Positions 51,305 through 60,686 of a stretch of DNA of 64,000 nt are shown one piece after another. The notes beneath the pieces are model-generated. The model did not search any database. It saw only the letters and a program-made list of their open reading frames with translations, and had not been told where the DNA came from. Within the stretch, counting starts at the first letter, position 1, and the number at the start of each line of letters is the position of its first letter. A program made the translations under genes and the position numbers. Source of the stretch: Anaerolineae bacterium. GTDB taxonomy: Bacteria > Chloroflexota > Anaerolineae > Aggregatilineales > Aggregatilineaceae. The stretch is taken from assembly GCA_016930015.1 (NCBI GenBank), contig JAFGHR010000064.1, positions 23,099 through 87,098 of the forward strand. The letters are read 5' to 3'.

Positions 51305-52590
51305 TGGCTCAGCCCATCATTATGCCCAAGCTGGGCTTTGACATGGCGGAAGGCACCTTAATCACGTGGACGGTTGCCGTCGGTGACGCGGTCAGCAAAG
51401 GTGACGTGATCGCCGAGATCGAAACCGACAAAGCCACGATCGAGATCGAAACCACCGTCGCAGGCCACGTGCTGCAACTGCTGGCCGGACCGGGCGATAT
51501 CGTGGCCGTGGGCGCACCGATCGGTTACGTGGGCGCGGAAGGTGAAGCCGCGCCGGACGATGTCGCTCCGCCTGCCGCAAAACCCGCCGCACAAGAACTG
51601 GCGCCCGCTGTCGAAGCGGCCCCGGCCCCGGCTCCGTCAGTATCCCCCGCCCCGGCGGCGGGTGACGCCCCTGTCCCAGTGACAGGGGACAAATTCCCCG
51701 GCAGGATCAAGGCCAGCCCGGTGGCGCGGCGCATCGCGGATGAGCGCGGCATCGACTTAAGCCGGGTAACCGGCAGCGGCCCCGGCGGGCGCATCGTGAA
51801 ACAGGACGTGGAAGACTTCCCGGTTGAGGAAGCGCCTGCGGCCCCGGTCACAGAAACGCGTGCCCCGGTGCCTGTAGGCGATATCCCCACCGGCCCGGAC
51901 ATGGACACTATCGAGCTAAGCAGCCTGCGTAGGCGGATCGGCCAGCGCATGGTGCAGAGCAAGCAGTACGTGCCGCATTTTTACGTCACGACCGCGATCG
52001 ACGTGGCCGGCGCGCTGGCCCTGCGCCAGCAGCTTAACGCCAGCGTGACCGACGAGACGCGCAAGATCAGCGTCAACGACCTGATCGTCAAAGCGGCGGC
52101 GCTGACCCTGCGCGAGTTCCCGAACCTGAATTCGCACTTTTACGGCGATGTGCTCGTGCGCTACAACCGGATCAATATCGGGATCGCGGTGGCGCTGCCC
52201 GGCGGCGGCCTGATCAACGTGGTGGCGCGGGACGCCGACAAAACCGCGTTGGGCGCGATGGCCGCCCAAAATCGCGACATGATCGCGCGTGCGCGTGACG
52301 GCAAGGTCAAAACGGATGAGATCGAAGGCAGCACCTTCAGCGTGAGCAACCTCGGCCCGTATGATGTCGAACACTTCGCGGCGATCATCAACCCGCCGGA
52401 AGCGGGTATTCTGGCCGTGGGTGCCGCCCAAAAAGTGCCGGTCGTGCTCGAAGACGGCTCGCTTGGCGTGGGAATGCGCATGCGGGCGACGATCAGCGTC
52501 GATCACCGCGTGAGCGACGGCGCCGAAGCTGCCGAGTTCATGAAAGCATTCAAGGACCTGATCGAAAACCCGATGCGGCTGCTCATGTAG
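51304..52590 (+). CDS. pdhC: Dihydrolipoamide acyltransferase, E2 component
   Basis: 428 residues. One lipoyl domain (1-78) with ETDKATIEIE, the lipoyl lysine being Lys43; an Ala/Pro-rich linker; a peripheral subunit-binding domain (about 135-170, SPVARRIADERGIDLSRV); a second linker; then the catalytic domain (about 200-428) with ISVDHRVSDGA, whose His and Asp are catalytic. The single lipoyl domain is typical of many bacteria. No E3 (lipoamide dehydrogenase) gene follows; a strong terminator does. E3 must be encoded elsewhere. Confidence 0.92.
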   Translation: MAQPIIMPKLGFDMAEGTLITWTVAVGDAVSKGDVIAEIETDKATIEIETTVAGHVLQLLAGPGDIVAVGAPIGYVGAEGEAAPDDVAPPAAKPAAQELAPAVEAAPAPAPSVSPAPAAGDAPVPVTGDKFPGRIKASPVARRIADERGIDLSRVTGSGPGGRIVKQDVEDFPVEEAPAAPVTETRAPVPVGDIPTGPDMDTIELSSLRRRIGQRMVQSKQYVPHFYVTTAIDVAGALALRQQLNASVTDETRKISVNDLIVKAAALTLREFPNLNSHFYGDVLVRYNRINIGIAVALPGGGLINVVARDADKTALGAMAAQNRDMIARARDGKVKTDEIEGSTFSVSNLGPYDVEHFAAIINPPEAGILAVGAAQKVPVVLEDGSLGVGMRMRATISVDHRVSDGAEAAEFMKAFKDLIENPMRLLM

Positions 52591-52624
52591 CCCGTTTCCG
52601 TGTGTTGGTTGATACCTGTTTAAC

Positions 52625-52651
52625 AAGCCGGGGACACGCCCCGGCTTTTTT
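52625..52651 (+). terminator. Rho-independent terminator of the pdh operon
   Basis: A perfect 9-bp stem AAGCCGGGG/CCCCGGCTT with a 5-nt loop and a run of six Ts, 35 nt past the E2 stop. Confidence 0.88.
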
Positions 52652-52761
52652 GCGCGTAGTTGGCGATCAACCTGCCCTAGAAAAGCTCCCCCAACAAGCA
52701 TGATAGTTGATACTATTGCGCGCGCGCCGGGCGTGATACGCTCAACACAGGTCGGGATAAC

Positions 52762-52945
52762 AGAGTGATTGTATCAAAAAGCCCCTCCCCTCCCCCGCCA
52801 AACGATGGATGCCTCCATAACAGAACTATGGAGGGGGAAAAGCAGTCAACCGGGCGCGGTGTCAAGTCCCCCGTCCAGTTTGGCTGGAAGGGGGATTTAG
52901 GGGGAAGGTATTGTCAAAAAGTCATCTGTAAGGCATCCTCCATTC
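52762..52945 (+). repeat. MITE-like intergenic repeat, copy F
   Basis: It occupies much of the 389-bp gap between the pdh operon and glpA, after the terminator. Boundaries are approximate. It has a shortened left module, one unit of the 23-nt sequence seen twice in copy A (CCTCCATA/TATGGAGG hairpin near 52814-52836) and the strong hairpin from 52868. The right end is degenerate and no flanking direct repeat is clear. The glpA promoter must be within or just after it. Confidence 0.7.
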
Positions 52946-52979
52946 AGGTTATTGTTTTGTTGTATCGAGGGAGACGTCA

Positions 52980-54593
52980 TTGACTCCAACCGCTGTAGAT
53001 GTGCTGGTAGTGGGCGGCGGCGCGACTGGGGCGGCGGCGGCCTACGATCTCGCCCGGCGCGGCGTGCGTGTGCTGCTGGTCGAACAAAGCGACCTGTCAA
53101 CCGGCACATCCGGGCGTTATCACGGCCTGCTGCATTCGGGCGGGCGTTACGCGGTCGGTGATCCGGGTACGGCGGCGGAGTGCATCACCGAAAACCGGAT
53201 TCTGCGCCATATCGCGCCGTTTGCCATCGAGGATACGGGCGGGCTGTTCGTCGCCACGCCGGACGATCCCGCCGATCACCCGGCGCGGTGGGTTGACGCC
53301 TGCCGGGCAGCGGGAATCGATATCGACGCGCTGACACCGGCCCAGGCGCGCGCCCAAGAACCGGCCCTGACACCACACATTACCGCCGCGTACCGCGTGC
53401 CGGATGCGGCGTGTGATTCGTTTGATCTGGTGCACGGGTTCGTCGAGGCCATGCGCGCGCTATGCGCGCATAGCACGTTATGCGGCGACCTGCTGGCCTA
53501 TCACCGCGTGATCCGGCTGGTGACGAATGATAACTCAGTTGTTGGCGCGGAAGTCGAAAACGTGCGAACCGGTGACCGGCAGGTGATTCACGCGGCATGT
53601 GTGCTCAACGCGGCGGGACCATGGGCGGGTATGGTCGCCGGGCTGTCGGGCATTACCGTGAAAGTGAAACTCGACCGGGGCACGATGGTCGCCATGAATA
53701 CACGCTGGGTCAACACTATCATCAACCGGCTGCGTCCCGCCGATGACGGCGATATCATCGTGCCGGTGGGCACCGTCGCCGTGCTGGGCACCACGTCCGT
53801 AACCACCAACCGCCCCGGCGATCACCACGTGGAGAACTGGGAAGTAAGCAAAATCCTGGGCGAAGCCGACGCCGTGATTCCGGGCATCCGGCAGGGCCGG
53901 GCGCTGCGGGCGTGGGCGGGTGTGCGCCCGCTGTACGAACCGCCGGACATCGATCACGGCGACACGTCCGGGCACGGCGTCCAGCGTCGTTTTGCCGTGA
54001 TCGATCACCGCGTGCGCGATCAACTGGGCGGGCTGGTGACGGTCGTGGGCGGCAAGCTGACCACCTGCCGCCTGATGGCCGAAGAAGCCGTCAACGTTGT
54101 GTGTGACCAGTTGGGCGTCGATACGCCGTGCACCACCGCCGCCGAACCGCTGCCCCTGCCTGCGTTTCGTCAGCAGTATCACCGGCTGGATCACCGGCTG
54201 CGCAAGCTCGAACACGGCCAGTTGCCGGGGCAATTGATCTGTGAGTGCGAGCTGGTCACGCGCCCGCAGATCGAAGCCGCTATCGCGGGTTATGGCGATC
54301 ACCCGGTCGCGCTGGACGACCTGCGCCGCGATCTGCGCTTAGGCATGGGACCGTGCCAGTCCGGATTTTGCAGCGTGCGCGCCGCCGGGATTCTGCACGA
54401 GGTCAAAGAACATTCCAACCTGAAAGTCACCCGCGCGCTCAAGGATTTTGTAGATGAACGCTTCCGGGGCGTCAAGCCGCTGTTATGGGGTCACCAGCTC
54501 CGGCAGTTGTACCTGGACGAACTCATCTACCGCCGCACGTTGGGCCTGGACCGGTTGATCGCCCCCACACCGGAGGAACGCCTTGACAGCTAA
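52980..54593 (+). CDS. glpA: Anaerobic glycerol-3-phosphate dehydrogenase subunit A
   Basis: 537 residues. FAD-binding DVLVVGGGATGAAAAYDLA (7-25), TSGRYHGLLHSGGRYA near the flavin, and a C-terminal BFD-like iron-sulfur domain with ICECELVTRPQIEAA and GPCQSGFCSVRAA Cys motifs. Oxidises glycerol 3-phosphate to dihydroxyacetone phosphate on the inner membrane face. TTG start at 52980 with GAGGGAG 6 nt upstream. Overlaps glpB by 11 nt. With glpB and glpC it forms the quinone-linked complex. Confidence 0.92.
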   Translation: MTPTAVDVLVVGGGATGAAAAYDLARRGVRVLLVEQSDLSTGTSGRYHGLLHSGGRYAVGDPGTAAECITENRILRHIAPFAIEDTGGLFVATPDDPADHPARWVDACRAAGIDIDALTPAQARAQEPALTPHITAAYRVPDAACDSFDLVHGFVEAMRALCAHSTLCGDLLAYHRVIRLVTNDNSVVGAEVENVRTGDRQVIHAACVLNAAGPWAGMVAGLSGITVKVKLDRGTMVAMNTRWVNTIINRLRPADDGDIIVPVGTVAVLGTTSVTTNRPGDHHVENWEVSKILGEADAVIPGIRQGRALRAWAGVRPLYEPPDIDHGDTSGHGVQRRFAVIDHRVRDQLGGLVTVVGGKLTTCRLMAEEAVNVVCDQLGVDTPCTTAAEPLPLPAFRQQYHRLDHRLRKLEHGQLPGQLICECELVTRPQIEAAIAGYGDHPVALDDLRRDLRLGMGPCQSGFCSVRAAGILHEVKEHSNLKVTRALKDFVDERFRGVKPLLWGHQLRQLYLDELIYRRTLGLDRLIAPTPEERLDS

Positions 54594-55917
54594 CATCGCA
54601 TCCCCACACGGGAACCAACCGGGCACGGATGTCCTCGTGATTGGCGCGGGACTGTCCGGGTTGATGGCCGCCGTTCACGCCGTGCAGGCGGGCGCACGTG
54701 TACGCCTGATCGCGGAGGGCTGGGGCCAGCAGTTGATCGCGCCCGGCTGGATCAGCGTGTGCGACCGGGCCGACGACGACGTGATCGCCGAGGTGCGCGG
54801 TTACGCGGCGCTGCACCCCGATCACCCCTACGCCAAGGCCGGTGATGACGCGATGGTGCACGGGCTGGAGGCGTTCCAGGCAATTACCGCCGCGATCGGC
54901 CTGTCTTATGACCGCCGCCGCCGGGACGGGCACAACATGCGCCTGATCACGATGCTGGGCGCGATCCAGCGCGTGATGATGGCCCCGCGCGGCATCGCCA
55001 ACAGCGATTGGACCGACGTCACCGAATCGATTCTGCTGGTTGGGCTGCGCGGCTGGCGTGACTTTTACCCGGAATTGGCGGCGGGTAACCTGCGCTCGCA
55101 GGGCATCGAGGCGCGCGCGATCCGGATCGACCTGCCCGAACCACCCGGTCCCTGGGATCGCTGGCCTACCGACCTGGCGCGGTTGTTCGACAGCAGTGCC
55201 TTTCGTGCCGCGATCATCAAGCAGGTGCAGCCGCACATACGCGGCGTCGAGAAAGTCGGGTTTCCCGCGGTGCTGGGCCTGGATCATCACACCGAGGCGC
55301 TGACCAACCTGAGCGAACAGATCGAGCGGCTGGTATTCGAAATTCCCACGCTGCCGCCCAGCCTGCCGGGACTGCGTTTGAGCAACCGGCTGCGGCGCTG
55401 GCTGCTGCGGCGCGGCGTACGCGTCCAGATCGGGCACCCGGTCACGCGGGGGCTGGTCGAGGGCGACCGCTGTGTGGGCGTCGAGGTGCAGGCGCTCGGC
55501 CACGTCACCCCGTTTTACGCCGATCACGTGATCCTGGCGACGGGCGGCCTGTACAGCGGCGGCATTCAAACCAGCGAGACGGGCCGCGTCTGGGAGCCGA
55601 TCTTTGATCTGCCGACAGCCGGACCGGACGTTCCGGGCCGCGAGGGCTGGTATTATGACCGGCTGCTGAAAGAACGCGGCCACCCCATCCACCGGCAGGC
55701 CGGGCTGCGCGTCGATCACGACCTGCGCCCGCTCAACGCCGCCGGGGAACCGGCGCTGGCTAACGTTTACGCGACGGGGCACATGCTGGCCGGGTTCAAC
55801 CCGCTGACCGATGGCTGCGCCGAAGGGATCGCGCTGGCGACGGCGTACAAAGCCGTACACACCGCGCTCGAACTGGATGATAAAAACCACCGGGGAGCCA
55901 CAGACACAGGCTTATGA
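54583..55917 (+). CDS. glpB: Anaerobic glycerol-3-phosphate dehydrogenase subunit B
   Basis: 444 residues, a flavoprotein subunit with dinucleotide-binding LVIGAGLSGLMAAVHAVQAG (about 15-34) and a C-terminal FAD segment with ATGHMLAGFNPLTDGCAEG. TTG start at 54583 with GGAGGA 5 nt upstream, inside the end of glpA. Links GlpA to the iron-sulfur subunit GlpC. A long open frame on the opposite strand is only a shadow of this gene. Confidence 0.88.
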   Translation: MTANIASPHGNQPGTDVLVIGAGLSGLMAAVHAVQAGARVRLIAEGWGQQLIAPGWISVCDRADDDVIAEVRGYAALHPDHPYAKAGDDAMVHGLEAFQAITAAIGLSYDRRRRDGHNMRLITMLGAIQRVMMAPRGIANSDWTDVTESILLVGLRGWRDFYPELAAGNLRSQGIEARAIRIDLPEPPGPWDRWPTDLARLFDSSAFRAAIIKQVQPHIRGVEKVGFPAVLGLDHHTEALTNLSEQIERLVFEIPTLPPSLPGLRLSNRLRRWLLRRGVRVQIGHPVTRGLVEGDRCVGVEVQALGHVTPFYADHVILATGGLYSGGIQTSETGRVWEPIFDLPTAGPDVPGREGWYYDRLLKERGHPIHRQAGLRVDHDLRPLNAAGEPALANVYATGHMLAGFNPLTDGCAEGIALATAYKAVHTALELDDKNHRGATDTGL

Positions 55918-57245
55918 CTGACCACGATCAGCCCGTTTATGACCTGAGTGGACACACGCCGCTTATTGAACAAGCGCCGCTTGCTCGCCAAGCGGCATTT
56001 TCCGCCGATCACTGCCTGAAGTGCAACATCTGTACGGCAGCGTGCCCGGTCGCCGCTGTGACGCCGCTGTTCCCCGGCCCTAAAACGGTCGGGCCGCAGG
56101 CGCAGCGCCTCCGTGAGCCGGGCCAGCCGTCGCCGGATCACGCCGTGGATTACTGCTCAAGCTGCGGCATCTGTACGCTGGTGTGTCCGCACGGCGTGAA
56201 AGTGATGGAGATCAATACGCAGGCCAAAGCGCGCATTGTTGAGCGCGACGGGCTTTCGCTGCGCAACTGGTTTCTGAGCCGCAATGAACTGTGGGGCCGC
56301 CTGGGCACCCCGTTCGCGCCGCTGCTGAATTTTGGCGTGCGCTCGCGGCTGCTGCGCCTGCTGGCGGAAAAGCTGTTCAAGGTATCCGCGCGGGGACCGC
56401 TGCCCGGCTGGGCCGGGTATACATTCCGGGGCTGGTGGCAGCGCGAGCAAAAACAGCATCCGCGCCCGGCGCAGCATGACGATTCACAGCGCGTGGTGTT
56501 TTTTCACGGCTGTTCGACCAACACGTATGAGCCGTTCATCGGCAAGCTGGCGGTGGCTGTGCTGGAACATATCGGGCTGCACGTCGAGATTCCGCCGCAA
56601 ACGTGCTGCGGCCTGCCCGCCCAATCCAACGGGGATTTTGACGCCGCCCGGTGTTACGCCCGGCACAATATCGAGGCGCTGGCGGACTATGCGCGGCGCG
56701 GCATTCCGATCGTCGGCACGTCGGCAAGCTGCATGACGGCGATCAAGGGTGATTACCGTCACGTGCTCGGCCTGGACGATGACGACGCCCAACTGGTCGC
56801 CGTGCACACCTACGACTTCATGGAATTCCTGTGGAAGCTGCACCAGGAAGGCCGCCTGCCGACCGGTTTTCAGCCCATCGAACGCGAATACCCCTATCAC
56901 GCGCCGTGCCAGCTTAAGGCGCACGGCTTCGGACGCCCGGTGCTGGACGTGCTGAGCCTGATCCCCGGCCTGAAGGCGTGGGAGATCGACGCGGACTGCT
57001 GCGGCATCGCGGGCACGTATGGTTACAAAGCGGAAAAACGCGCGATCGCGGAGTTAGTCGGCTGGCCGCTTGCGGAACAGGTGCACGCCGCCGGGGCCGG
57101 TACGGTGATCTGCGATACGGAAACGTGCCGCTGGCAGATCACGGCCCTGACCGGGGCCAACACGATCCACCCGGTCGAACTGGTCGCGGCGGCTTACGGC
57201 CTGACGATCACCGACAAAGCATACACGCCGCCGGTGGGGGAATAA
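55914..57245 (+). CDS. glpC: Anaerobic glycerol-3-phosphate dehydrogenase subunit C, iron-sulfur membrane-associated
   Basis: 443 residues. Two 4Fe-4S binding motifs: CLKCNICTAACP (Cys34, 37, 40, 44) and CSSCGICTLVCP (Cys81, 84, 87, 91). Two CCG domains follow, with TCCGLPAQSNGDF and DCCGIAGTYGYK plus HAPCQLKAHG, as in heterodisulfide reductase-type subunits. Passes electrons from GlpAB to menaquinone. The start overlaps the glpB stop as ATGA. No terminator is seen; repeat copy G begins about 17 nt later. Confidence 0.92.
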   Translation: MTDHDQPVYDLSGHTPLIEQAPLARQAAFSADHCLKCNICTAACPVAAVTPLFPGPKTVGPQAQRLREPGQPSPDHAVDYCSSCGICTLVCPHGVKVMEINTQAKARIVERDGLSLRNWFLSRNELWGRLGTPFAPLLNFGVRSRLLRLLAEKLFKVSARGPLPGWAGYTFRGWWQREQKQHPRPAQHDDSQRVVFFHGCSTNTYEPFIGKLAVAVLEHIGLHVEIPPQTCCGLPAQSNGDFDAARCYARHNIEALADYARRGIPIVGTSASCMTAIKGDYRHVLGLDDDDAQLVAVHTYDFMEFLWKLHQEGRLPTGFQPIEREYPYHAPCQLKAHGFGRPVLDVLSLIPGLKAWEIDADCCGIAGTYGYKAEKRAIAELVGWPLAEQVHAAGAGTVICDTETCRWQITALTGANTIHPVELVAAAYGLTITDKAYTPPVGE

Positions 57246-57261
57246 TTATCCGGCGCCAGCC

Positions 57262-57470
57262 CGTCTATCGCTTATTGTTTCATAAACCAAAAACGCCCCT
57301 CCCCGCCGGACTTCAGTCCGCGGACTGCGTCCGGTTGCCCCTCCCCGGCCAAGCCAGGGCGGGGCCAAAACACCGGTTGCGTAAAAAAAATTCCCCCGTC
57401 CAGCTTGGCTGGAAGGGGGTTAGGGGGAAGGCGCTGTCCCAAAAGCTCAATCGACCGTTTGATGCGATTA
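57262..57470 (+). repeat. MITE-like intergenic repeat, copy G
   Basis: It lies between the convergent glpC and DUF1667 genes. The left module has CGGAC-TTCA-GTCCG (57307-57320) and a second CGGAC-TGC-GTCCG (57321-57333), the compensated version of the CGGGC/GCCCG stem in other copies. The strong hairpin is at about 57393. The right end GATGCGATTA contains the complement of the DUF1667 stop codon (TTA, 57468-57470). No clear direct repeat. Confidence 0.75.
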
Positions 57471-57848
57471 TCCTGCCGCGGGCATATCCCGCGTGGCGAC
57501 GATATCCGCGCCCGTGCCGAACACGTCACGGACGATCACGTCGCCCATGCGGACCGGGGCCGCCAGCGTGACCGATCGCAGCGCCCGGCAGATAGCCTCA
57601 ACCTGGCCTTTGGGCACCGCGTCGCTGGTTTTGACCGGGACCCTGGCCCAGCGCCCGCCGTTTACACGCACAGTCGTAGTCACCATGCGGCGCGGATCGA
57701 TGTGTTCCTGGCGGGCGTAGGCGTCCCCTTTTTTGCACGTCCAGCCGCGCACTTCGACCACGTTATCGCCGTCATCCGATTCAACTTCCAATCGGCAGCC
57801 CAGCGGACAGCCGATACACAGGTAATGGGTAAGCGTGTTGTCTGGCAT
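57468..57848 (-). CDS. DUF1667 protein, small redox partner
   Basis: 126 residues from ATG at 57848, preferred over an upstream GTG because GAGGG lies 5 nt before it. Cys motif CIGCPLGC (Cys11, 14, 18) and a later Cys in VRGWTCKKG, then a C-terminal DUF1667 region with KGQVEAICRAL. In Thermotoga and clostridia this family is encoded with a GlpA-like dehydrogenase and an FAD/NAD oxidoreductase, as here. It probably carries an iron-sulfur centre and passes electrons. The stop codon lies in repeat copy G. Confidence 0.82.
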   Translation of the reverse strand: MPDNTLTHYLCIGCPLGCRLEVESDDGDNVVEVRGWTCKKGDAYARQEHIDPRRMVTTTVRVNGGRWARVPVKTSDAVPKGQVEAICRALRSVTLAAPVRMGDVIVRDVFGTGADIVATRDMPAAG

Positions 57849-57871
57849 GTTTTCCCTCTTGCGCTCACGCG

Positions 57872-59140
57872 TCACGTGTCACGCGGCACCACGTCCACGC
57901 GTAAGGCGTCACCGTGGAACTGCTCCAGGAACCGGGGGCGAATCGTCAGGTTGACCATTTCCGCCGGGAAGACGTACAACAGTTTTTTCTGGTACACGTC
58001 ACCTAGCCGGATCAGGCACTTTTCGAGCGGCTGGCGCACGCGCATATATACGGTGTGCTCGCGGTCGGTCGAGATCGTATGTGGCACGCAGTAGCGCACG
58101 TTTTCGCCAGGCACCAGGCGGACGTTATCGGCGGGGCGGCGTTTACCGGTCACGAACTCGCCCGCATTGGTCCCCGCCAGGTAGGATTCCTGGCTGACAA
58201 AATCGACCAGGTCGTGAATGTGTACCACGTTGCCGCACGCGAATACACCCGGCATCGACGTTTCCATGCGGCTGCTGACCACCGGGCCGCTGGTCACCGG
58301 GTCCAGGCTGATGCCCAACTGCCGCGACAGCTCGTTTTCGGGCAGCAGGCCAATCGACAGCAGCAGCGTGTCACAGTCGATATCCCAGCTTTTTTCCATG
58401 ATGGGCCGCAGCGCCGCATCGACCGGGGCGACCGTCACTTTTTCGACGCGGTCGCGCCCGTGAATGTGTGCCACCGTGGTCGAGAGGTGCAGCGGAATGT
58501 CGAAGTCGTGCAAACACTGCACGATGTTACGGTTCAGGCCGTTGGCGTGGGGCATGATCTCAAACACGCCGACCACTTCGACGCCTTCCAGTGTGAGCCG
58601 CCGCGCCATGATCAGCCCGATATCGCCGGAACCGAGGATCACCACGCGTTTACCCGGCAAAAAGCCCATCATGTTCACGAACTTCTGGGCGAGTCCCGCC
58701 GTCAGCACGCCCGCCGGACGTGTGCCGGGAATGCGGATCGCGCCGCGTGTGCGTTCGCGCGCGCCCATACCCAAGACCAGCGCCTTTGAGTCGATCACGC
58801 GGATACCGTGCTGCCCGGACGTGAGTTGAATCCGCCGGTCGCGGTCCGCGTCAAACACAAACGCACCGGTCACCACGTCCACGCCCTTATCCATCACGCT
58901 GGCGAGATAACGCTGGGCGTATTCGGGGCCGGTCAATTCTTCCTTAAAGTGATGCAGGCCAAAGCCGGGGTGAATACACTGCCACAGGATGCCGCCCGCC
59001 TCTTTTTCGCGGTCGACGATCAGGATTTTTTCGGCGCCCGCATCCCGCGCACCGACTGCCGCCGCCATGCCTGCCGGGCCGCCGCCGACTACGACCACGT
59101 CATAATGTTGTTCCAGGTGGGATAGTTTTCCGGTGATCAT
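57872..59140 (-). CDS. FAD/NAD-linked pyridine nucleotide-disulfide-type oxidoreductase
   Basis: 422 residues. First FAD motif [18 protein letters not shown] (about 14-31), then the second dinucleotide motif [17 protein letters not shown], and the FAD site [16 protein letters not shown]. No redox Cys pair at the usual place. Member of a three-gene set with the GlpA-like gene upstream (ATGA overlap at 59137-59140) and DUF1667 downstream. Likely transfers electrons from glycerol 3-phosphate oxidation to NAD or another soluble acceptor; this is inferred from the conserved set. Confidence 0.82.
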   Translation of the reverse strand: MITGKLSHLEQHYDVVVVGGGPAGMAAAVGARDAGAEKILIVDREKEAGGILWQCIHPGFGLHHFKEELTGPEYAQRYLASVMDKGVDVVTGAFVFDADRDRRIQLTSGQHGIRVIDSKALVLGMGARERTRGAIRIPGTRPAGVLTAGLAQKFVNMMGFLPGKRVVILGSGDIGLIMARRLTLEGVEVVGVFEIMPHANGLNRNIVQCLHDFDIPLHLSTTVAHIHGRDRVEKVTVAPVDAALRPIMEKSWDIDCDTLLLSIGLLPENELSRQLGISLDPVTSGPVVSSRMETSMPGVFACGNVVHIHDLVDFVSQESYLAGTNAGEFVTGKRRPADNVRLVPGENVRYCVPHTISTDREHTVYMRVRQPLEKCLIRLGDVYQKKLLYVFPAEMVNLTIRPRFLEQFHGDALRVDVVPRDT

Positions 59141-60585
59141 ACCTGCTGCTCGCCTTCTTCACGCTGCATAATGATCCACGAGCCACCGCCGCGCTTGGTG
59201 ACATCACTGATGGGGATCGCCAGTTCTCCGGCCAGCAGTTCCATGATACGCCACGTACAAAAACCGCCCTGGCAGCGGCCCATCCCGGCCCGCGTGCGGA
59301 ACTTGACCCCGTCCAGCGTGCGCGCGCCATCATGAATCGCGTCCAGGATTTCCTGCTCGCTGACGTGCTCGCAGCGGCAGATCAGGTGCGCGTATCGCGG
59401 ATTTTCATCGGCAAGGCGGATTTTTTCCTCAATGGGCAGCGCACCGAAGCGTACACGCCTGGGCACGGTGGGGATAAAGTGATCGTTGGGGGCCAGCGCC
59501 AGCCCTTCGTCACGCAGGATATCGATCACCATCGCGGCAATCGCGGGCGCTGCCGTCAGCCCCGGTGATTGGATTCCGGCTACATTGATGAAACCTTTGA
59601 CCGCCGTCGGGCCAATGATGAAGTCTTCGCCGTCAGCGACAGCCCGCAGCCCGGCAAACTCGGCGATGCAGTCACGGCTGCTGATGCCAGGCACGACCTG
59701 CGTCACTTTGTCGAATACCTCGTCGCTGCCCGCGCTGGTGGTCGTCAGGTCGTCTTTGTCGTCCACCACATGTGACGTAGGGCCAACCATGAGCGTCCCG
59801 TCAAACGTCGGGATCACCAGAATACCTTTGGACCGGGTGACCGGGTCCGGGCAGGGGAAGATCAAGCGCTGGACAAACCCTTCCAGCCGTTTATCGAGCA
59901 GATATTCCTCACCTTTGCGAACGTAGATGCGGAAATCATTTAAGCCAACCATCGCGGCGACGGAGTCGGCAAACACGCCCGCCGCGTTGATCACAAACCG
60001 CGTATGGTACAGGCCGTGCCGTGTTTTGACCGTCAGCGTACCGTCCGGCTCCGGCGTGATGCCAAGCACCGGGTTTTCGACTGATAGTTCCAGGCCGTTG
60101 ATGCACGCGTTTTCTACGAGCGAAAAACACGCCTCGTAGGGGTTGATCACACCCGCGGTGGGCGCAGATAATGACGCGAGCAGGTCCGGTGTCAGGTTCG
60201 GCTCCGCTTTTAACGTGCGCTCGCGGTCCCAGATTTCCAGCCCCGGCACGCCGCGTGTTTCGCCCTGACGCTTGAGCGCTTCGATTTCGTGTACCTGCGC
60301 CTCGTTCATGGCGACGGTCAGTTCACCGATGCGCTTGAACCCAAAATCGAGATCGGCGTTCAACGGGTCCCACATCTGGTTACCGGTCCATTCCAGGTCA
60401 CCTTTGAGCGTGCCCGGCGCGCTGTGGTGCCCGGCGTGGATAATGCCGCTGTTGGATTTGCTGGTGCCGAACCCGACTTCACATTCTTTTTCGACCAGGA
60501 CGGCGCGCAGCCGGTAGCGCATTAATTCACGGGCGATGGCGCTGCCGATCACACCGCCGCCCACAATCACAACATCATAAAGCAT
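59137..60585 (-). CDS. GlpA/GlpO-like FAD-dependent glycerol-3-phosphate dehydrogenase
   Basis: 482 residues. FAD motif [19 protein letters not shown] (4-22), the DAO fold with [15 protein letters not shown], and a C-terminal BFD-like iron-sulfur domain with [12 protein letters not shown] and [11 protein letters not shown]. This is the Thermotoga-type GlpA-like enzyme encoded with an FAD oxidoreductase and DUF1667. Likely oxidises glycerol 3-phosphate without GlpB and GlpC. 2-hydroxyglutarate oxidase-like activity is a possible alternative. Faces the glpABC operon. Confidence 0.82.
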   Translation of the reverse strand: MLYDVVIVGGGVIGSAIARELMRYRLRAVLVEKECEVGFGTSKSNSGIIHAGHHSAPGTLKGDLEWTGNQMWDPLNADLDFGFKRIGELTVAMNEAQVHEIEALKRQGETRGVPGLEIWDRERTLKAEPNLTPDLLASLSAPTAGVINPYEACFSLVENACINGLELSVENPVLGITPEPDGTLTVKTRHGLYHTRFVINAAGVFADSVAAMVGLNDFRIYVRKGEEYLLDKRLEGFVQRLIFPCPDPVTRSKGILVIPTFDGTLMVGPTSHVVDDKDDLTTTSAGSDEVFDKVTQVVPGISSRDCIAEFAGLRAVADGEDFIIGPTAVKGFINVAGIQSPGLTAAPAIAAMVIDILRDEGLALAPNDHFIPTVPRRVRFGALPIEEKIRLADENPRYAHLICRCEHVSEQEILDAIHDGARTLDGVKFRTRAGMGRCQGGFCTWRIMELLAGELAIPISDVTKRGGGSWIIMQREEGEQQV

Positions 60586-60686
60586 ATAAAAAACCTTTCA
60601 CCACCGGGAGACGTCACAAACCGTGTTAAAAAGAGGGTCTTTTGTTATTCGCGTAATAATCCCTTTCGATCAACATACCATCCGTG

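Noticed and set aside
54523..55890. Long minus-strand open frame (455 codons) opposite glpB
   Set aside because: The plus-strand frame has clear GlpB motifs, a good Shine-Dalgarno and operon overlaps. The minus frame has Arg/Gln/His-rich shadow composition and no domain.
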